Source of the DNA: Lepidostoma basale
Taxonomy: Eukaryota > Arthropoda > Insecta > Trichoptera > Lepidostomatidae
Assembly (NCBI GenBank): GCA_022606425.2
Contig: JAHDVF020000509.1
Location: 806,001-870,000 of the forward strand
Reading direction: 5' to 3'
Length of the DNA stretch: 64,000 bases
In this document: positions 43,018 through 53,651 of the stretch, one piece after another
Numbering within the stretch: position 1 is the first letter of the stretch
How the letters are laid out: every line of letters begins with the position of its first letter
Made by a program: the position numbers and the translations under genes
The notes under the pieces: model-generated
The model's input: the letters and a program-made list of their open reading frames with translations, nothing else
The model's database searches: none
Told to the model about the DNA's origin: nothing

Positions 43018-43297
43018 TAGTTTACAACACTCATTTTATTAAAAATTAAAAATTAAATACCAATCATGTTTCGGACTAACCAGCCCTAAAAAATAACAAA
43101 TGTGGTCAGTTTTGACAGATTTTAGCATCTGTCAAAACTGACCACATTTGTAATTTTTTTTATAATATTTTAAATATTTATATTAAAATAATATCACTTT
43201 TTAGGGCTGGTTAGTCCGAAACATGTTCGAAAAAAAATAATAAAGAACATGGTATTTAACTTTTATTTTTTTAATAAAGTGAGTGCTGTATACATAG
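43018..43297. repeat. Foldback element with nested perfect hairpin
   Basis: Three nested inverted repeats share one axis. Outermost: ACAACACTCATTTTATT (left) against AATAAAGTGAGTGCTGTA (right). Middle: 28-bp arms at 43065-43092 and 43198-43225 (CATGTTTCGGACTAACC inward). The left inner part adds a perfect 24-bp hairpin at 43097-43120 / 43127-43150 with a 6-nt loop (TTTAGC). The right outer arm carries an extra short AT-rich segment containing a second ACATG. It has no coding capacity. Confidence 0.85.
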
Positions 43298-43404
43298 TAT
43301 ATAAAATAGAAACATGTAACATCACTGTTCAAGAAACGATACATACATTTTTATATAAATAATATTGTAATAAAACATAAATACTCGTAAAACTGACCAA
43401 TTAA

Positions 43405-43565
43405 CATCTCCTCAGGGGGTGGGGGGTTAGCAGAAAGGATGGACCGCCACATTGTTCTGTCCTGACAAACTACTTTCGCTTCCTCTACATCCATACATTG
43501 TATCATGCAGTAACGTCGATTTCCCCGACTTAGCCGCCGATTTAGCCGACATTTAAAATGAAAAA
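43405..43565 (-). mobile_element. UUCG-tail LINE fragment
   Basis: On the minus strand it has AAATGTCGGCTAAATCGGC, GAAATCGACGTTACTGCATG, ATACAATGTATGGATGTAG, AGGAAGCGAAAGTAG and TGTCAGGACAGAACAATGTG. The end GCTAACCCCCCACCCCCTGA has a broken hairpin. Confidence 0.65.
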
Positions 43566-44182
43566 CAAAATATTACTAGAGCATTATCAAATATCAATTC
43601 CTTGTCAAATTCTCGTGCGGAGAGGCTTTCAAAAACATATCATAGTTAGTATTTTAAAACCAACGTTTCCAATAATATTATAAATGAATAATGTCGTCTA
43701 ACATCATTACAAAAACAAAATTATTAAAAAATAAATTATATTGTACAGGTGTCTAATATTTTTGCTCTCATGTCAAATAATATCATAAGGTTTGATTAAA
43801 TTTCCAAGATGTGGAATAAACATAACGTACAGGGGAATTCGAAAGAAGTCCCCAAGAGAACCGTGACTGTATGCAGAATATATTGCAATATGAAACAAAT
43901 AAAGTGTCTGCGACCTACGGAGCAGGAGAAGTATGCAGCCAGTCAGAGAAGATCGACCTTTCCAATATCGGGATAAAGAATCCAAAATGGATGTCCCCAA
44001 ATCGGCGACCCAACATTCCGAGGAGCGGTCAATGCGCCCGCTTATTGCAAACTGCGCGTCTGATCGCTTTAATATCCCGCTTAGCGAGTGGCTGCTAGTG
44101 ATGGGAACGCGAAAATTTATCGAATCTAATCGATTGATATTATACAGATCGAAGTGAAACTACTCAGTTTTATCGACAGCAA
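43566..44182. other. A+T-rich DNA with a GC-rich island
   Basis: At 43905-44110 the sequence is GC-rich with overlapping open frames on the plus strand (43871-44098 and 43933-44157). It includes CGCCCGCTTATTGC and GGGAACGCGAAAATTTATCG. I recognise no domain. It leads directly into a LINE fragment, so it may be part of one. Confidence 0.35.
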
Positions 44183-44420
44183 AAGCCTTCGTGACCGAAT
44201 AAAAAATACGGAAATCCAAAGAATTCGCGAGGTTGTAGACATTGTCAGATGGGGGGCGCCAAGTAAGAAGACACTAGGACAAGCATGTCTCCCGTATGCA
44301 AGAAAATAGGACGTCAAAGAATGTTCATGACAGTCTACCGGAGGGTTCCCGACCAAGTGTTCGACCAACGAAAAGATGGTGTGATAGTTTACGGTCCACT
44401 TCCCAAAAGGACGGATATGC
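44183..44420 (+). mobile_element. LINE C-terminal fragment (RDRI.N.EI family)
   Basis: The frame at 44183 gives SLRDRIKNTEIQRIREVVDI and VRWG, followed by frameshifted remains. This is the block found at 19195, 23896 and 36365. The 3' end is degraded. Confidence 0.65.
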
Positions 44421-44579
44421 AACCAACAACAGGTCATTAGATATGTAAAAAATGAGAAAAAGTATAATCACTTTTAATTACAGCACGGTGCCTATATAAG
44501 TTTTGTTAATCTTTAAAAAAGCGATTTGTATTATATATATAGATATATATTTGAAATTCTTCATTTTTAAACAATTTTT

Positions 44580-44830
44580 GTCCAAAGTGTGCTGCAGTAT
44601 AGCTGCGAAACATGGACGATTAGCTAGAGTGCAAACGTCTAGCTGCTTTTGAGATGTGGTGCTATAGACACATGATGCGAATTCATTGAACGGAACAAAT
44701 CCAAAACAGCGAGGTATTAAGTAGGGCCAAAGAAACGATTCTAGTCCTTAAAAGGATTAACCCGGCAGTGAGCAAACTGAATAGGCCATAACATCAAGCA
44801 TCCAGGCCTAATTATTACTACCGCGGGTAA
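44580..44830 (+). mobile_element. LINE RT thumb-to-tail fragment (CETWTI, FEMWCYR)
   Basis: VLQYSCETWTI is followed in a shifted frame by KRLAAFEMWCYRHMMRIH, a stop, then TEQIQNSEVLSRAKET. LxYxCETWT...RL.AFEMWCYRRM.RI.WT..I.N.EVL.R is a textbook RTE-like C-terminal signature. It is heavily decayed. Confidence 0.75.
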
Positions 44831-45480
44831 AATCAAAAAAATAATATAAAAAACCAACGTTTACATTTGTATTAAATCCTTTTATAAAAGCATATCTTAA
44901 CCTTTCAAAGTATATTATATTTAGTAATGTTTAAGCTATTTTATTTTATGTAAATAAAACATATGATTTCTTATTTGTTCCTATCTGTAACTACACTAGT
45001 AGCAACCCATTATTGAAATAATAGATTTTTTTTAGAACATTTGATCGAAACGATTATTTATTTTATTAGATAGGTACATTTACATTTAATCTACTTCCAT
45101 TGAAAGATTATAATCACTTTGGATATGGTTCATTTATAATTTCCATAAAATAATTAATAGGCATTCTTTGCAAATAATTGATTCAACAAAGTAACATAGA
45201 GCATAAATCAATGCAATTTATTTCATCGTATCCCTTTTATAGTTTCAAGAATATAAGTGTTCCATAAAACATAATGGTATCTCTAAAGTCGTGCGCGAAC
45301 AATTCTTAACCGTTATACAAATTCTGAAATATATGAATTTATGATATCTTTTTTCATATATTTAAACGCAATAACGTTAAATCTCCAGTTTTTTTTTTTA
45401 CTTTTTAGTTCATTTAGTCTAAAGGTGTTTTCGCCATTTATTATTTCATTATAAATTGTACATTCACAGTTTTTCCCAAA
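44831..45480. other. A+T-rich stretch, no gene seen
   Basis: Nothing was recognised. Confidence 0.5.
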
Positions 45481-45590
45481 AAAATATAATAAAACTCCAA
45501 GAAAACAGGCGTTTTAATTTTATCAACTATTCAATTTGAAGTTTTACATCATTGTTCAAGAAACAATAAATATGGTGAAACATTATTGAT
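45480..45590. repeat. Foldback MITE family A, terminal part
   Basis: AATAAAACTCCAAGAAAACA, GGCGTTTTAATTTTATC, then the outer block TTTTACATCATTGTTCAAG and AAACAATAAA. Confidence 0.55.
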
Positions 45591-45879
45591 AAAAATAACA
45601 CAATAATAAAGATTTACATAAAATACAAATTACTTAAACTAATTTCACGAATACAGTATGGTACACTGATTTTCATTATTTCGTTGGAATATTTACACAT
45701 ACGAGTATGTTAATATATCGAATTTCCAAAATCAAAAACTGTGTTTTCCAAAAGAAATTATTTACTTCAGAGAGATTATGATAATGATACCACAACAATG
45801 TGAGACATATGTAGCTCTTTCCATCTATCCTTGAGGTCCTTGCAAGACAGACAGCCAGAGTCCGTAATGGCCATTAGAT

Positions 45880-46012
45880 TATGGGGTATGATACGATGTA
45901 TGAATGTTGAGCAAACGAGAGAAGTGTGTCAAGAAAGAAGAGTGTGGCTTCCATTATTTCTGCCTACCCTTTGGGTAGATGGCGCGATGGTTAGTTAGTG
46001 AGTTGGTTGACA
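45880..46012 (+). mobile_element. UUCG-tail LINE 3' end, altered hairpin
   Basis: ATGATACGATGTATGAATG, TTGAGCAAACGAGAGAAG, TGTGTCAAGAAAGAAGAGTG and TTTCTGCCTAC, then CCCTTTGGG, TAGATGGCGCGATGG and TTAGTTAGTGAG. The stem is shortened to CCC/GGG with a TTT loop but still pairs. Confidence 0.75.
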
Positions 46013-47068
46013 GTGATCTGAAATGTTTAATAATTATTTGTTTTCAATAAATGAACCAATTATTATTGTAACAATAAATATATAATATGTTTTCTTTGAT
46101 AACTTAGTATTGCACCTGTGTGCCTTAGTCTTTCCATTAAAATGTAATCATAACTGATATATTCTAAAACACATCCAATGTCACATTCAAAAGGTTTGTA
46201 AGATAAAGTAAAAGCGATAAAGTTTTGAAATCCAGATTGCCAGATTCTCGGAGCAAAAGTATTATCACTTCTGTCCGCGGCTGGATCTGAATGCATTCCT
46301 CCTCCCTCGCTGCTTAAACCACAAATTCCCCTTCACAGACTGCACCCCTACAGCTTCTAGTGTTCCTTCTCACACATAAAGTTCACATGTTCATCGTGGA
46401 ACTTATCGTAACCTTCAAACAATTTTGTGAAGTGGATATAACACAAACGCGAGATAAGAATATAAGAAATTACGTATATGTAACTTTCAACAATTTTATT
46501 AATACCAAAAAAAAATTATCCAGATTTATACATTAGATTTTTTTTTCCTTTATTAGTTTCCATTATATTATTCTTGCTACTGTTTATCTCAATTAAATCA
46601 CTAGTTATTACATAAACTTTATCTGTAATTTACATTTTAATTAAAGTCTACCGAACTGACAAAGTCAAGCCCTGAGGTCCATTGGCTAGCTATGGAATAT
46701 AGGTATATAATTTATACTCGTTTATTCCAACAATTGCTTTATATTTATCTTAAGTACTCATTACGGAAATCATGGAAAACCTCAGCCTGAATAATTGAGG
46801 TATGTTACAATTAAAACTTATAATAGCAAAAATGATAATTTTATTTATCATTACATATTTATTTTTCGTATTTATTGTTTCTGGATATTTGATTTTTCAT
46901 TAATATATACAAATTTATTAATATAGCGGAATCTAAAATAAATTTGAATTTAAATCGAGTATTTTAAATTATTTGGTTGTATAATTATCAAAAAAAAAAA
47001 TTAAGATAAGTTACACATAGGTATGTATTGGTCATACTTTTTTATTATAATCTGTAAATAAGATAACA
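46013..47068. other. A+T-rich DNA, no gene identified
   Basis: A minus-strand open frame at 46063-46296 (77 codons, containing CVLEYISYDYILMERLRHTG) runs out of a GC-richer patch at 46240-46400. I do not recognise it. Splice borders are not clear, so I do not call it an exon. Confidence 0.4.
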
Positions 47069-47069
47069 A

Positions 47070-47210
47070 ACAAACTAACTAACCATTATTCCGTTTCACC
47101 TAAGACAGAGAGGATAGACTGCCATACTATTATAAACTGAACTATTATAGTTATAATCTTCTCAACATACATACATCATGTCATGCACGCACGTCGACAA
47201 TTTATATTCG
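47070..47210 (-). mobile_element. UUCG-tail LINE 3' end, eroded
   Basis: On the minus strand, ACGTGCGTGCATGACATG and ATGTATGTATGTTGAGAAG precede CAGTCTATCCTCTCTGTC, TTAGGTGAAACGGAATAATG and GTTAGTTAG. The hairpin has decayed. Confidence 0.6.
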
Positions 47211-47394
47211 ATATTAGTCACATAATTAATACATACAAGAATAAACAAATATTTTAAATTTAGAAATATATACTGCATACAATATTATCTAAAAACAATC
47301 GAAGGCGTTTTTCGAATACTCAAGTTCTCGTATATTTAATTACTGTTACAAATCTTTACCTAACTGTTTCAACCTTCGACTGACTGTTGTTCGA

Positions 47395-47512
47395 AATTTT
47401 CCGTTTTAAAATCCCCTCCAAGGGAGACGACCGCAGTCCTTTCTGACCCTCGAGTCAGGAACCGGAAATGAATTTCCTTTTCCGGTTCAGACACTAAGAT
47501 TGATTATTGGGT
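47395..47512. promoter_or_regulatory. GC-rich island with paired palindromes
   Basis: AACCGGAAA and TTTCCGGTT form a perfect 9-bp dyad around a 10-nt spacer (about 47459-47486), giving two ETS-like CCGGAA sites in opposite orientation. CTGACCCTCGAGTCAG is a second dyad just upstream. Regulatory meaning is only inferred. Confidence 0.3.
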
Positions 47513-47587
47513 TTGCACTTATCTCCATATACATTAATTATTCTGCTTGAATATTCTGCTCAGTTGATTTATATAGTAAAGTGGTAT

Positions 47588-47788
47588 TGATCAAATAAAT
47601 CAAATATTGAATGTCGGCCATGTGAGGAGTCAGAGAAATCGACGCGCGTGCATGACACGATGTATGAATGTTGAGGAAGTGAGAGAAATATGTCAGGAAA
47701 GAAAAGTGTGGCAGTACATTATTTCTGCCTACCCCTTCGGGGAGACGGCGTGATGGTTAGTTAGTTAGTTAGTTAGTTAGTTAAGTGG
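47588..47788 (+). mobile_element. UUCG-tail LINE 3' end, young copy
   Basis: GATCAAATAAATCAAATATTG, ATGTCGGCCATGTGAGGAG and GTGCATGACACGATGTATG continue to CCCCTTCGGGG, AGACGGCGTGATGG and five or more TTAG units. It is nearly identical to the 37.69-kb copy over their shared length. Confidence 0.8.
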
Positions 47789-47849
47789 TATGAATATAAA
47801 GCATTTTATAAACACCTGGAGTTATCTATTTTCTACTATGGTTAATTTT

Positions 47850-47985
47850 CAGGTCCCCCGGAAGACCGCCAAAGAGGTGGAAGGATTGCTGGGTATCAAC
47901 TTTTCAAGGGAAACCAACCTGAATACAGGTACCAACCAAAGGTCTAAAAGAAGAAGAAGAAGAAAAAAAGGAAGCAAAAGACATC
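47850..47985 (+). mobile_element. LINE 3' tail with GAA run
   Basis: The frame reads PPGRPPKRWKDCWV with small shifts, then NTGTNQRSKRRRR encoded by GAAGAAGAAGAAG. GRPPKRW.D.W is the terminal signature of the family also seen at 19195 and 36365. Confidence 0.6.
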
Positions 47986-48059
47986 CATACAGCAGCAGGC
48001 TTTTAACGCTGCTGCGAAATATTTAGAAGCTTAAATTTCTCAAAATAATTCTAGAAAAA

Positions 48060-48470
48060 TATACAGGACGAAGCAAGAAGTGAAGCGAAGGCCCCCCTTG
48101 TCTTATTAAGTCAGCTGGCAACACCCCCTTATGTCCCTCCCAAGCCCGCTATTATGCTACTTAGGGACCTCAATAAGAATGGCGTGGAGTCATTTATGGA
48201 CATAGGTCGATGCGTATTTTTCCTTCCCATGTCTCCACATCAAGACCCTGGGTGCCCATATATCCATTCCCTGTAGATGAACCAGCCAGGCAATGGATAA
48301 GGGAAGGGAAAAGGGGCATCGTTCGATCCTAGTTCCAAAAAATTCCAGTGGGGAGAAGAAAATAGATAAGAAACGCACAAGACAAAAAAATGGAAAATAT
48401 TTGAAGAAGCCTACATCCAGCAGTGAGAAGATGATAAGAGAGAAGAAGAAGAGATAGGTCGACAATGTTG
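48060..48470 (+). mobile_element. Possible LINE 3' region
   Basis: The right end GAAGCCTACATCCAGCAGTG and AGAAGATGATAAG with AGAAGAAGAAGAG resembles the EAY(I/V)QQ end of RTE-like LINEs (compare 15270 and 55710). The GC-rich part to its left is not alignable by eye. Confidence 0.4.
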
Positions 48471-48479
48471 GCCTTGATA

Positions 48480-49130
48480 ATTTTGAAACTCCATTAACCC
48501 CTTCCTAGGTAAGTCTGAGAAAGTTTTGTTTGAATCCACACAGTTTATTTAAAGCACTTCTAACTCAAACTGTGGTTTTCCACTCCTGGACGTTGGCTTT
48601 CTTTCGTATTTGCCATTATATTCGATCTTGAACAATCTTCACCCAGGCACTTTCCGCTCTCTTCCTGATGTCGCGCTAACGCAACTGTGCTCACTCAACT
48701 CCACGTTCTACCATCACTAGGCATTAGCACAGCAATCGCTTTGATCAACCTGGTCAATAAGAATAGGTTTGCAATAAAACGCCACACATACCTACCGGGT
48801 TGGCAAGTTTCGCGATCACACGACCTTTCTGTTGCTTCAACTCCGCATGGGAATATTCACTTTTTTACCCTTTTGGCGCTGCATCCTCATCGCTTTCACA
48901 GCAATAGTGATAGAGCTGTTGCCTCTCTCACAATGGGTTTGGTGGCATTTCCTCCACTCACGAGCCTATCGTCACTGGGAGCGTTGGGTTAATTAACCAT
49001 CACCCAACACTCGGCGTTGAGTCACAACACTGTCTTATCATAGCAGGCCCAGCACCTCTGAAATCAACACAAAGTCCCCTAAACTTCCAACTGCAATGCA
49101 AGAAGAAAAAAAGAGAGTCATTTTAGAGCC
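48480..49130. other. GC-moderate island, unrecognised
   Basis: A 101-codon plus frame at 48687-48992 has no domain I know. CCATCACCCAACACTCGGC and ATCAACACAAAGTCC lie near the right end. The latter resembles 41715-41765, so at least part is repetitive. Confidence 0.3.
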
Positions 49131-49665
49131 ATCACTAAGAAATTAGCTTGCCAATGTTACCCTGACTGGAAAGCACAACCACCTTTTAAATTGATATTCA
49201 TAAAAATTATTGTCTATATTTTTTCCACCCTTAAAAAATTTCTTTAAATTCGGTAAAAATGAGATGTAAATATTTTATACCCACGCTCGTAAAAGTGCAA
49301 CCCTAAAACTGTATTTTACTGTCGTGTTGTCAGACTCCTATGAAACAAGAACGTGACTGAAAAGAGAAACGTGAAACGTCGTTCGTATGTTCGTCTTTAA
49401 ACGGGATTTGCAAAACAAGAAATTATTTTATAAATCACACGCCTAAACAAAAATGCACGTAACATTTGGACCAACTTAGGTAGATATAATGAAAATAAAT
49501 TATTCATTTTTATAAGAAAACTCGAAAAAAGTTTAAACCGCGGAGTGAGGAAAACTTATTAAGCTAAGATGAACTTCTTCTTAAACATCATACGTGTTTG
49601 AAAATTTTAACATAGAGACTAAATATTTTGCAAAGCCTAATAAAAGCTTCGGTTTGAATTTAGAA
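49131..49665. other. A+T-rich stretch, no gene seen
   Basis: Nothing was recognised. Confidence 0.5.
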
Positions 49666-49745
49666 TATTAGGTCCTTACATATGAAATTGGCGTTTTGTA
49701 TGGGAGGAACATAAAGTTGATTTTTTTTAAATATAATATATTTAT

Positions 49746-50673
49746 TTAATCAAAGTATGTACCATTACTATCTATGCACTTTTGCCATCTCATAGGTAGT
49801 TCATCGATCCCTTTACTAAAAAAAAACATTCGGACGGGAATCAATAAAATCTTTGAAGTCGGTTTGGACTGCCCCATCGGAGTTGAATTTTTCCCTTGCA
49901 AGAAGTTATCCAAATTTCGAAAAAAATAGTAATCTATTGGAACAAGGTCCGGAGAGTACGGTGAATGTCTTAGACATTCCAATCGAAGCTCTTCTAATTT
50001 GGTAGCCGTCTGTTGTGCAGTGTGAACGAAGCTCTTCTAATTTGGTAGCCGTCTGTTGTGCAGTGTGAAAGCTGTAGTGAACGACACCAGCACTAGTCCA
50101 CCAAACGCTCACAAGTAACTTTTTTGGAGTCAATTTTCGCTTGGGGCATGGTTTGGCTGGTTCGGCAGGGTTCAGCCATTGCGATGAGCGCTTCCGATTA
50201 TCATACAGGATCCACTTTTCATCACAGGTAATGATTCGATTCAAAATCCCTTAATTATTGTGCCGGTTGAGTAATGCAACGCAGCAGTCAACGCGCGTTT
50301 GTTGATTTGCTTCACTCAATTCGTGAGGTACCCACCTTTCAAGCTTTTTCACCTTCCCAATTTGCTTCAAGTGGATTAAAACAGTTTTATCACTAACACC
50401 GCAGCCTGCAGCTAACTCGGACGTGGTTTGCGATGGATCCGCTTCCACAATAGCCTTCAATTCTTCATTATCAACTTTGGTCTCCGGCCGTCCACGGGGC
50501 TTGTTCTGCAGGTCGAAATTTCCAGAACGAAAACGTTGGAACCAAAAACGCACTGTGTTTTATTTTGCGGCACCGTCGCCATACACATCACTAATCCTTC
50601 GAGTCGTTTCTGCAGCACTGGTGCCACGGTGGAACTCGTACTCGTAAATAACGCGATATTTCAAGTTTTCCAT
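49746..50673 (-). pseudogene. Mariner transposase, inactivated
   Basis: The start is ATG at 50673 (MENLKYRVIYEYEF), in frame with the frame ending 50251. Codon 38 is TAA (50560-50562). The N-terminal HTH region includes SGNFDLQNKPRGRPETK, SQTTSELAAGCGVSDKTV and GKVKKLERWVPHELSE. The catalytic core begins IITCDEKW (first Asp), then SSQWLNP and VSVWWTSAGVVHYSF. The sequence jumps to HTAQQTATKLEELR, so the segment holding the second Asp (the usual HDNA motif) is deleted. A 43-bp tandem duplication (49984-50069) shifts the frame. The end has HSPYSPDLVPIDYYFFRNLD (third Asp present), then LPMRWQKCIDSNGTYFD. Confidence 0.9.
49984..50069. repeat. 43-bp tandem duplication inside mariner
   Basis: Units 49984-50026 and 50027-50069 both start CGAAGCTCTTCTAATTTGG and end CAGTGTGAA. 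As 43 is not a multiple of three, it breaks the transposase frame. Confidence 0.9.
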
Positions 50674-50954
50674 TTTGTAAACTGAGTGACGCAAAGAAAA
50701 AAAACAATTGAGGAAAAAACAAATGAATTATAATTTACGAAACGCAAGTACTTGAGTAAATAGCTGTATAAATTTGAATTTGGAATTCCTAACCAAAGAG
50801 AAGATATTTGAGATCAAAGTTGCTAGTACGGCAAAACGCCAATTTCATATGTAAGGACCTAATATGTGATGTCTAACCAAAAAATTATTATATCTACCAA
50901 ATTTTAATGATAATATGTATTGTACATATATTGACATAACCCTAAGATAAAAAA

Positions 50955-51100
50955 TTAACTAAACTAACTTATCAGAAAAAATGGACTGTCGCACTTTTCT
51001 TTCCTGACATATTTCTCTCGCTTCCTCAACATTCATACATCGTGTCATGCAGAAGCGTAATTTTTTTTCGACTCCTCGCGTGTCCGACATTCAATAATGT
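50955..51100 (-). mobile_element. UUCG-tail LINE fragment, 3' tip lost
   Basis: On the minus strand it has ATTGAATGTCGGACACGCG, CTGCATGACACGATGTATG, AATGTTGAGGAAGCGAG, AGAAATATGTCAGGAAAG and AAAAGTGCGACAGTCCAT. It is then cut off, with TTAGTTTAG remains at the left. Confidence 0.7.
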
Positions 51101-52049
51101 ATTTTAATTATAAACTTTTCAAAAATTAAAAGACTGTGGCTTAAAATTCATTTTAAGCTTCTCGTCATATTTTTATTGTCTTCTGCTTCTTGTAATCTTT
51201 ATATTTTATGTTTTGTTTATAACGTTCTGTCAATGATAATAATAAAATACATTCAAAATATGTCGAGAAAATTATACTAAAAAATGGAAGAGGAAATTAA
51301 GTATTAATAATTTAAAAAATCATAATTATAAAATTCCATAGTGTTAAGGGCTAAAGTATATTTACATATTGTAAAAAAAAATGTATAAAATAATTAATGT
51401 TATAATTTGCTCCAATGTTATCGTGAAACCGGATTATGTTAACTTTAAGTATAATTTACCAACAATAATGATGCGGTATACTAAAGAACACAATACTAGC
51501 ACCACGGTGTATTCGCAAAGTTCAAATAACTCGTTAATACTCGCCTAATTGCGATTTACGTGTACCAAAGTTATACACACACAAGCTAAAGACATGTTTA
51601 CTTTTCCAAGATATATACCTTCGCACAGGGTGGGCGTCCTAATGGTGAACTATGTGTTTTATCAGACGTTATTTAACTTCTTACGTTATCTCATACCTAT
51701 GTATGGTATATTGCGAAATCCTTCGCGAGAATCGAGATATGCCACAGTTCTATGCAATGGCATCTCCCATACATTCACGAATAAAATGAAATGTCGTTTT
51801 AAAGATGTTAGTTAGTTAATCAATAACATTTTCTTAAAAGTTGTCATTGATTAAAAATATAAGTATTTAGTAATCAAAAATATGAAAGTTTAATTTGTAA
51901 ATATGATTTGATGAATAAAAGAAAAATTTGAGGAGGAAATAAGGTACAATAATTATTCTCGGTCGATTTCGGTAGCAATGGCAATCAGTAGAAAACATTT
52001 AAACTAAGTAAACTATAAATTTGTAAAGAAATTGCAAAACTTTCAATAA
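51101..52049. other. A+T-rich stretch, no gene seen
   Basis: An 88-codon frame at 51549-51815 is unrecognised. CGGTCGATTTCGGTAGC at about 51961 resembles the core of foldback family B. Confidence 0.4.
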
Positions 52050-52240
52050 TGAATATAAATGAAAAAGTCCGTTTTTTAGAAATTCAAAATTATTATGGAA
52101 AGATTTACACACATACGTTTTATAATGTCTTAGCAAGCCGAAAAATGTCATTCCCATAAAATAAAATAAAACCTCTTCTTAATTATTTCATATGGAGTTT
52201 CACATCATTGCTCAGAAACAAATAAATTCACTTTACTAAA
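52050..52240. repeat. Foldback MITE, family A
   Basis: AAAAAGTCCGTTTTTTAG, ATAATGTCTTAGCAAGCC, GAAAAATGTCATTCCCAT and AAAATAAAACCTCTTC, then the outer block GGAGTTTCACATCATTGCTC. Confidence 0.6.
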
Positions 52241-52419
52241 GCTTCAACTATTATCACTGGAATACCAATATCAATTTCAAATGATATTTGTTTAAACTAT
52301 GTTTAAAACTACTTTCAAAACAACAAATTTTATTTCATTAAAATATACGAAAAGTGATTTTATAAAATATTGAAAAGTGATTTAAAAAAAGTAATGTCCT
52401 TAACATCTACATTTTAGAG

Positions 52420-52622
52420 CACCGAAAGTTATGTCCACGTGGATGCCGCTTGAAAGGAAACTAAAGGGCACACCAAGAGGGCGGACTGCGTTGAAAAGGA
52501 CTGAAAGAAATTGGAAGGATCTGGAGAGTGGAGAGAGATGGCCAGGGACAGAAGCCAGTGGAGGACTGTTGTGGATGAGGTCAAGTCCCATACAAAAAAG
52601 TAAAAAGATAAAGAAGATCATT
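52420..52622 (+). mobile_element. LINE 3' coding end
   Basis: After a shift, the frame reads GEWREMARDRSQWRTVVDEV and KSHTKK, then a stop, preceded by KGTPRGR. W..MA.DR..WR..V is a common closing motif of non-LTR RT ORFs. The tail is AAAAGATAAAGAAGATC. Confidence 0.65.
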
Positions 52623-52699
52623 CACGTATTATAAATGTCATTAAATGCACAATCGTTTTATTTTTACATTGATCAAAAAGCTTTTTGAAATTTCGATTC

Positions 52700-52925
52700 G
52701 GTTTCTCTCCGTGAGAGAATGGATATCCAGTGTTTAGGTGTTCGGTATTCCCAAAGATGTTGGGTCCAGATAGCAATAAATTTAAAGGAGGACGGTGAAT
52801 CGCAGTGTGCAATTGCACGGTTTTATTGGGATTACCTAGCAGTCGATAGTTCCGTTCAAGTTTCTATCGGAGGTCAACACCAGATCTCCTGCGGTCAGTG
52901 AGATCTATTAATCTCTGTTCAAATG
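52700..52925 (+). pseudogene. Tc1-like transposase N-terminal fragment
   Basis: Frames give GIPKDVGS and, at 52795 onward, EDGESQCAIARFYWDY, SSVQV, and GGQHQISCGQ with LLI in continuation. The pattern G.SQ..IAR......S.V.R....G...R..SGR.R..S...DR.I is the paired-like DNA-binding domain of Tc1-family transposases. No catalytic domain or inverted repeats were seen. Confidence 0.55.
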
Positions 52926-53004
52926 CAAAACAGTATTCTCTTAATATTAAAATCAGTGTATCAGCGCAATAAAAAGTTCCTGTTTTCAATATATTCATTG
53001 ATGT

Positions 53005-53222
53005 TTTTTACTGCCAGACTGGAGGGAAGACGTAGCGTAAGAAGACCGTGGCTTCATTGGCTCGACGGTGTTCTGAAGGACCTTAAATTGTTGGGAGTCA
53101 GATCTGAGGAGTGGAAGTCAAGAGCTCAAGATAAGATCGACTGAAGAAAGCTAAGATTTTTTTTAGAGGCGGCCGAGGTCCACCTAGGATTGTAGAGCCA
53201 GAGAGAAGAAGAAGTAGAATAT
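53005..53222 (+). mobile_element. LINE 3' coding end (GRRSVRRP...HPGL family)
   Basis: The open frame 52923-53144 includes ARLEGRRSVRRPWLHWLDGV, LKDLKLLGVRSEEWKSRAQD and KID. A stop is followed by EAAEVHLGL and GAGAGAAGAAGAAG. GRR..GRP.L.WLDGV..DL..LGVR.W...AQDR is a recurrent insect LINE terminus. The copy at 15370-15488 is the same family. Confidence 0.75.
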
Positions 53223-53544
53223 ACTCGTATATATCAATTTAACATGCCTCGTGTATATTCACAATCTAATATATTTTGCAAATGAGATGAACTTAAATTA
53301 GAGTACAATTAGAGTTAGCTTCAGAACAATTAGAAATATAATACTTTAATTATACTTATTGTTTTATCACATCTTTTTCCCATCACATGTATTTACCAAA
53401 TTGTTTATTTTAATATACGAGTACATTACTCGTAAAAAAATATTAATGATGTTATTTGAAATTTCATGGTAGAATTTCATTGTAAATAGTAAAAATAAAG
53501 AAATTCAAATAAAATTTCTTTGTAGTGTATATGTTATGTAATTA

Positions 53545-53651
53545 AATTTCACTTAGATTTATGGGTTCGACCGGTATCGGCAGTTTCTGGTCTCCAGAAG
53601 ATGGCAGCAAGTGACCGAAATTGGTCAAACCCATAATCCTAAGTTATATTT
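53545..53651. repeat. Foldback repeat, family B, second copy
   Basis: The left arm is CACTTAGATTTATGGGTTCG, ACCGGTATCGGCAG. The right arm is AGAAGATGGCAGCAAGTGACC, GAAATTGGTC, AAACCCATAATCCTAAGTTA. The right half keeps (C)AGAAGA, a hairpin, GAAA and GTC in that order. Confidence 0.75.

Larger units (their letters stand above)
49668..50862 (-). mobile_element. Mariner element with intact TIRs and TA duplication
   Basis: The ends are inverted repeats: TTAGGTCCTTACATATGAAA continuing TTGGCGTTTTG on the left, and its reverse complement on the right. They are identical over about 31 bp. TA dinucleotides at 49666-49667 and 50863-50864 are the target duplication. The length of 1195 bp suits a mariner. 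The enclosed transposase (minus) is inactivated by a stop, an internal deletion and a 43-bp duplication. Confidence 0.92.
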
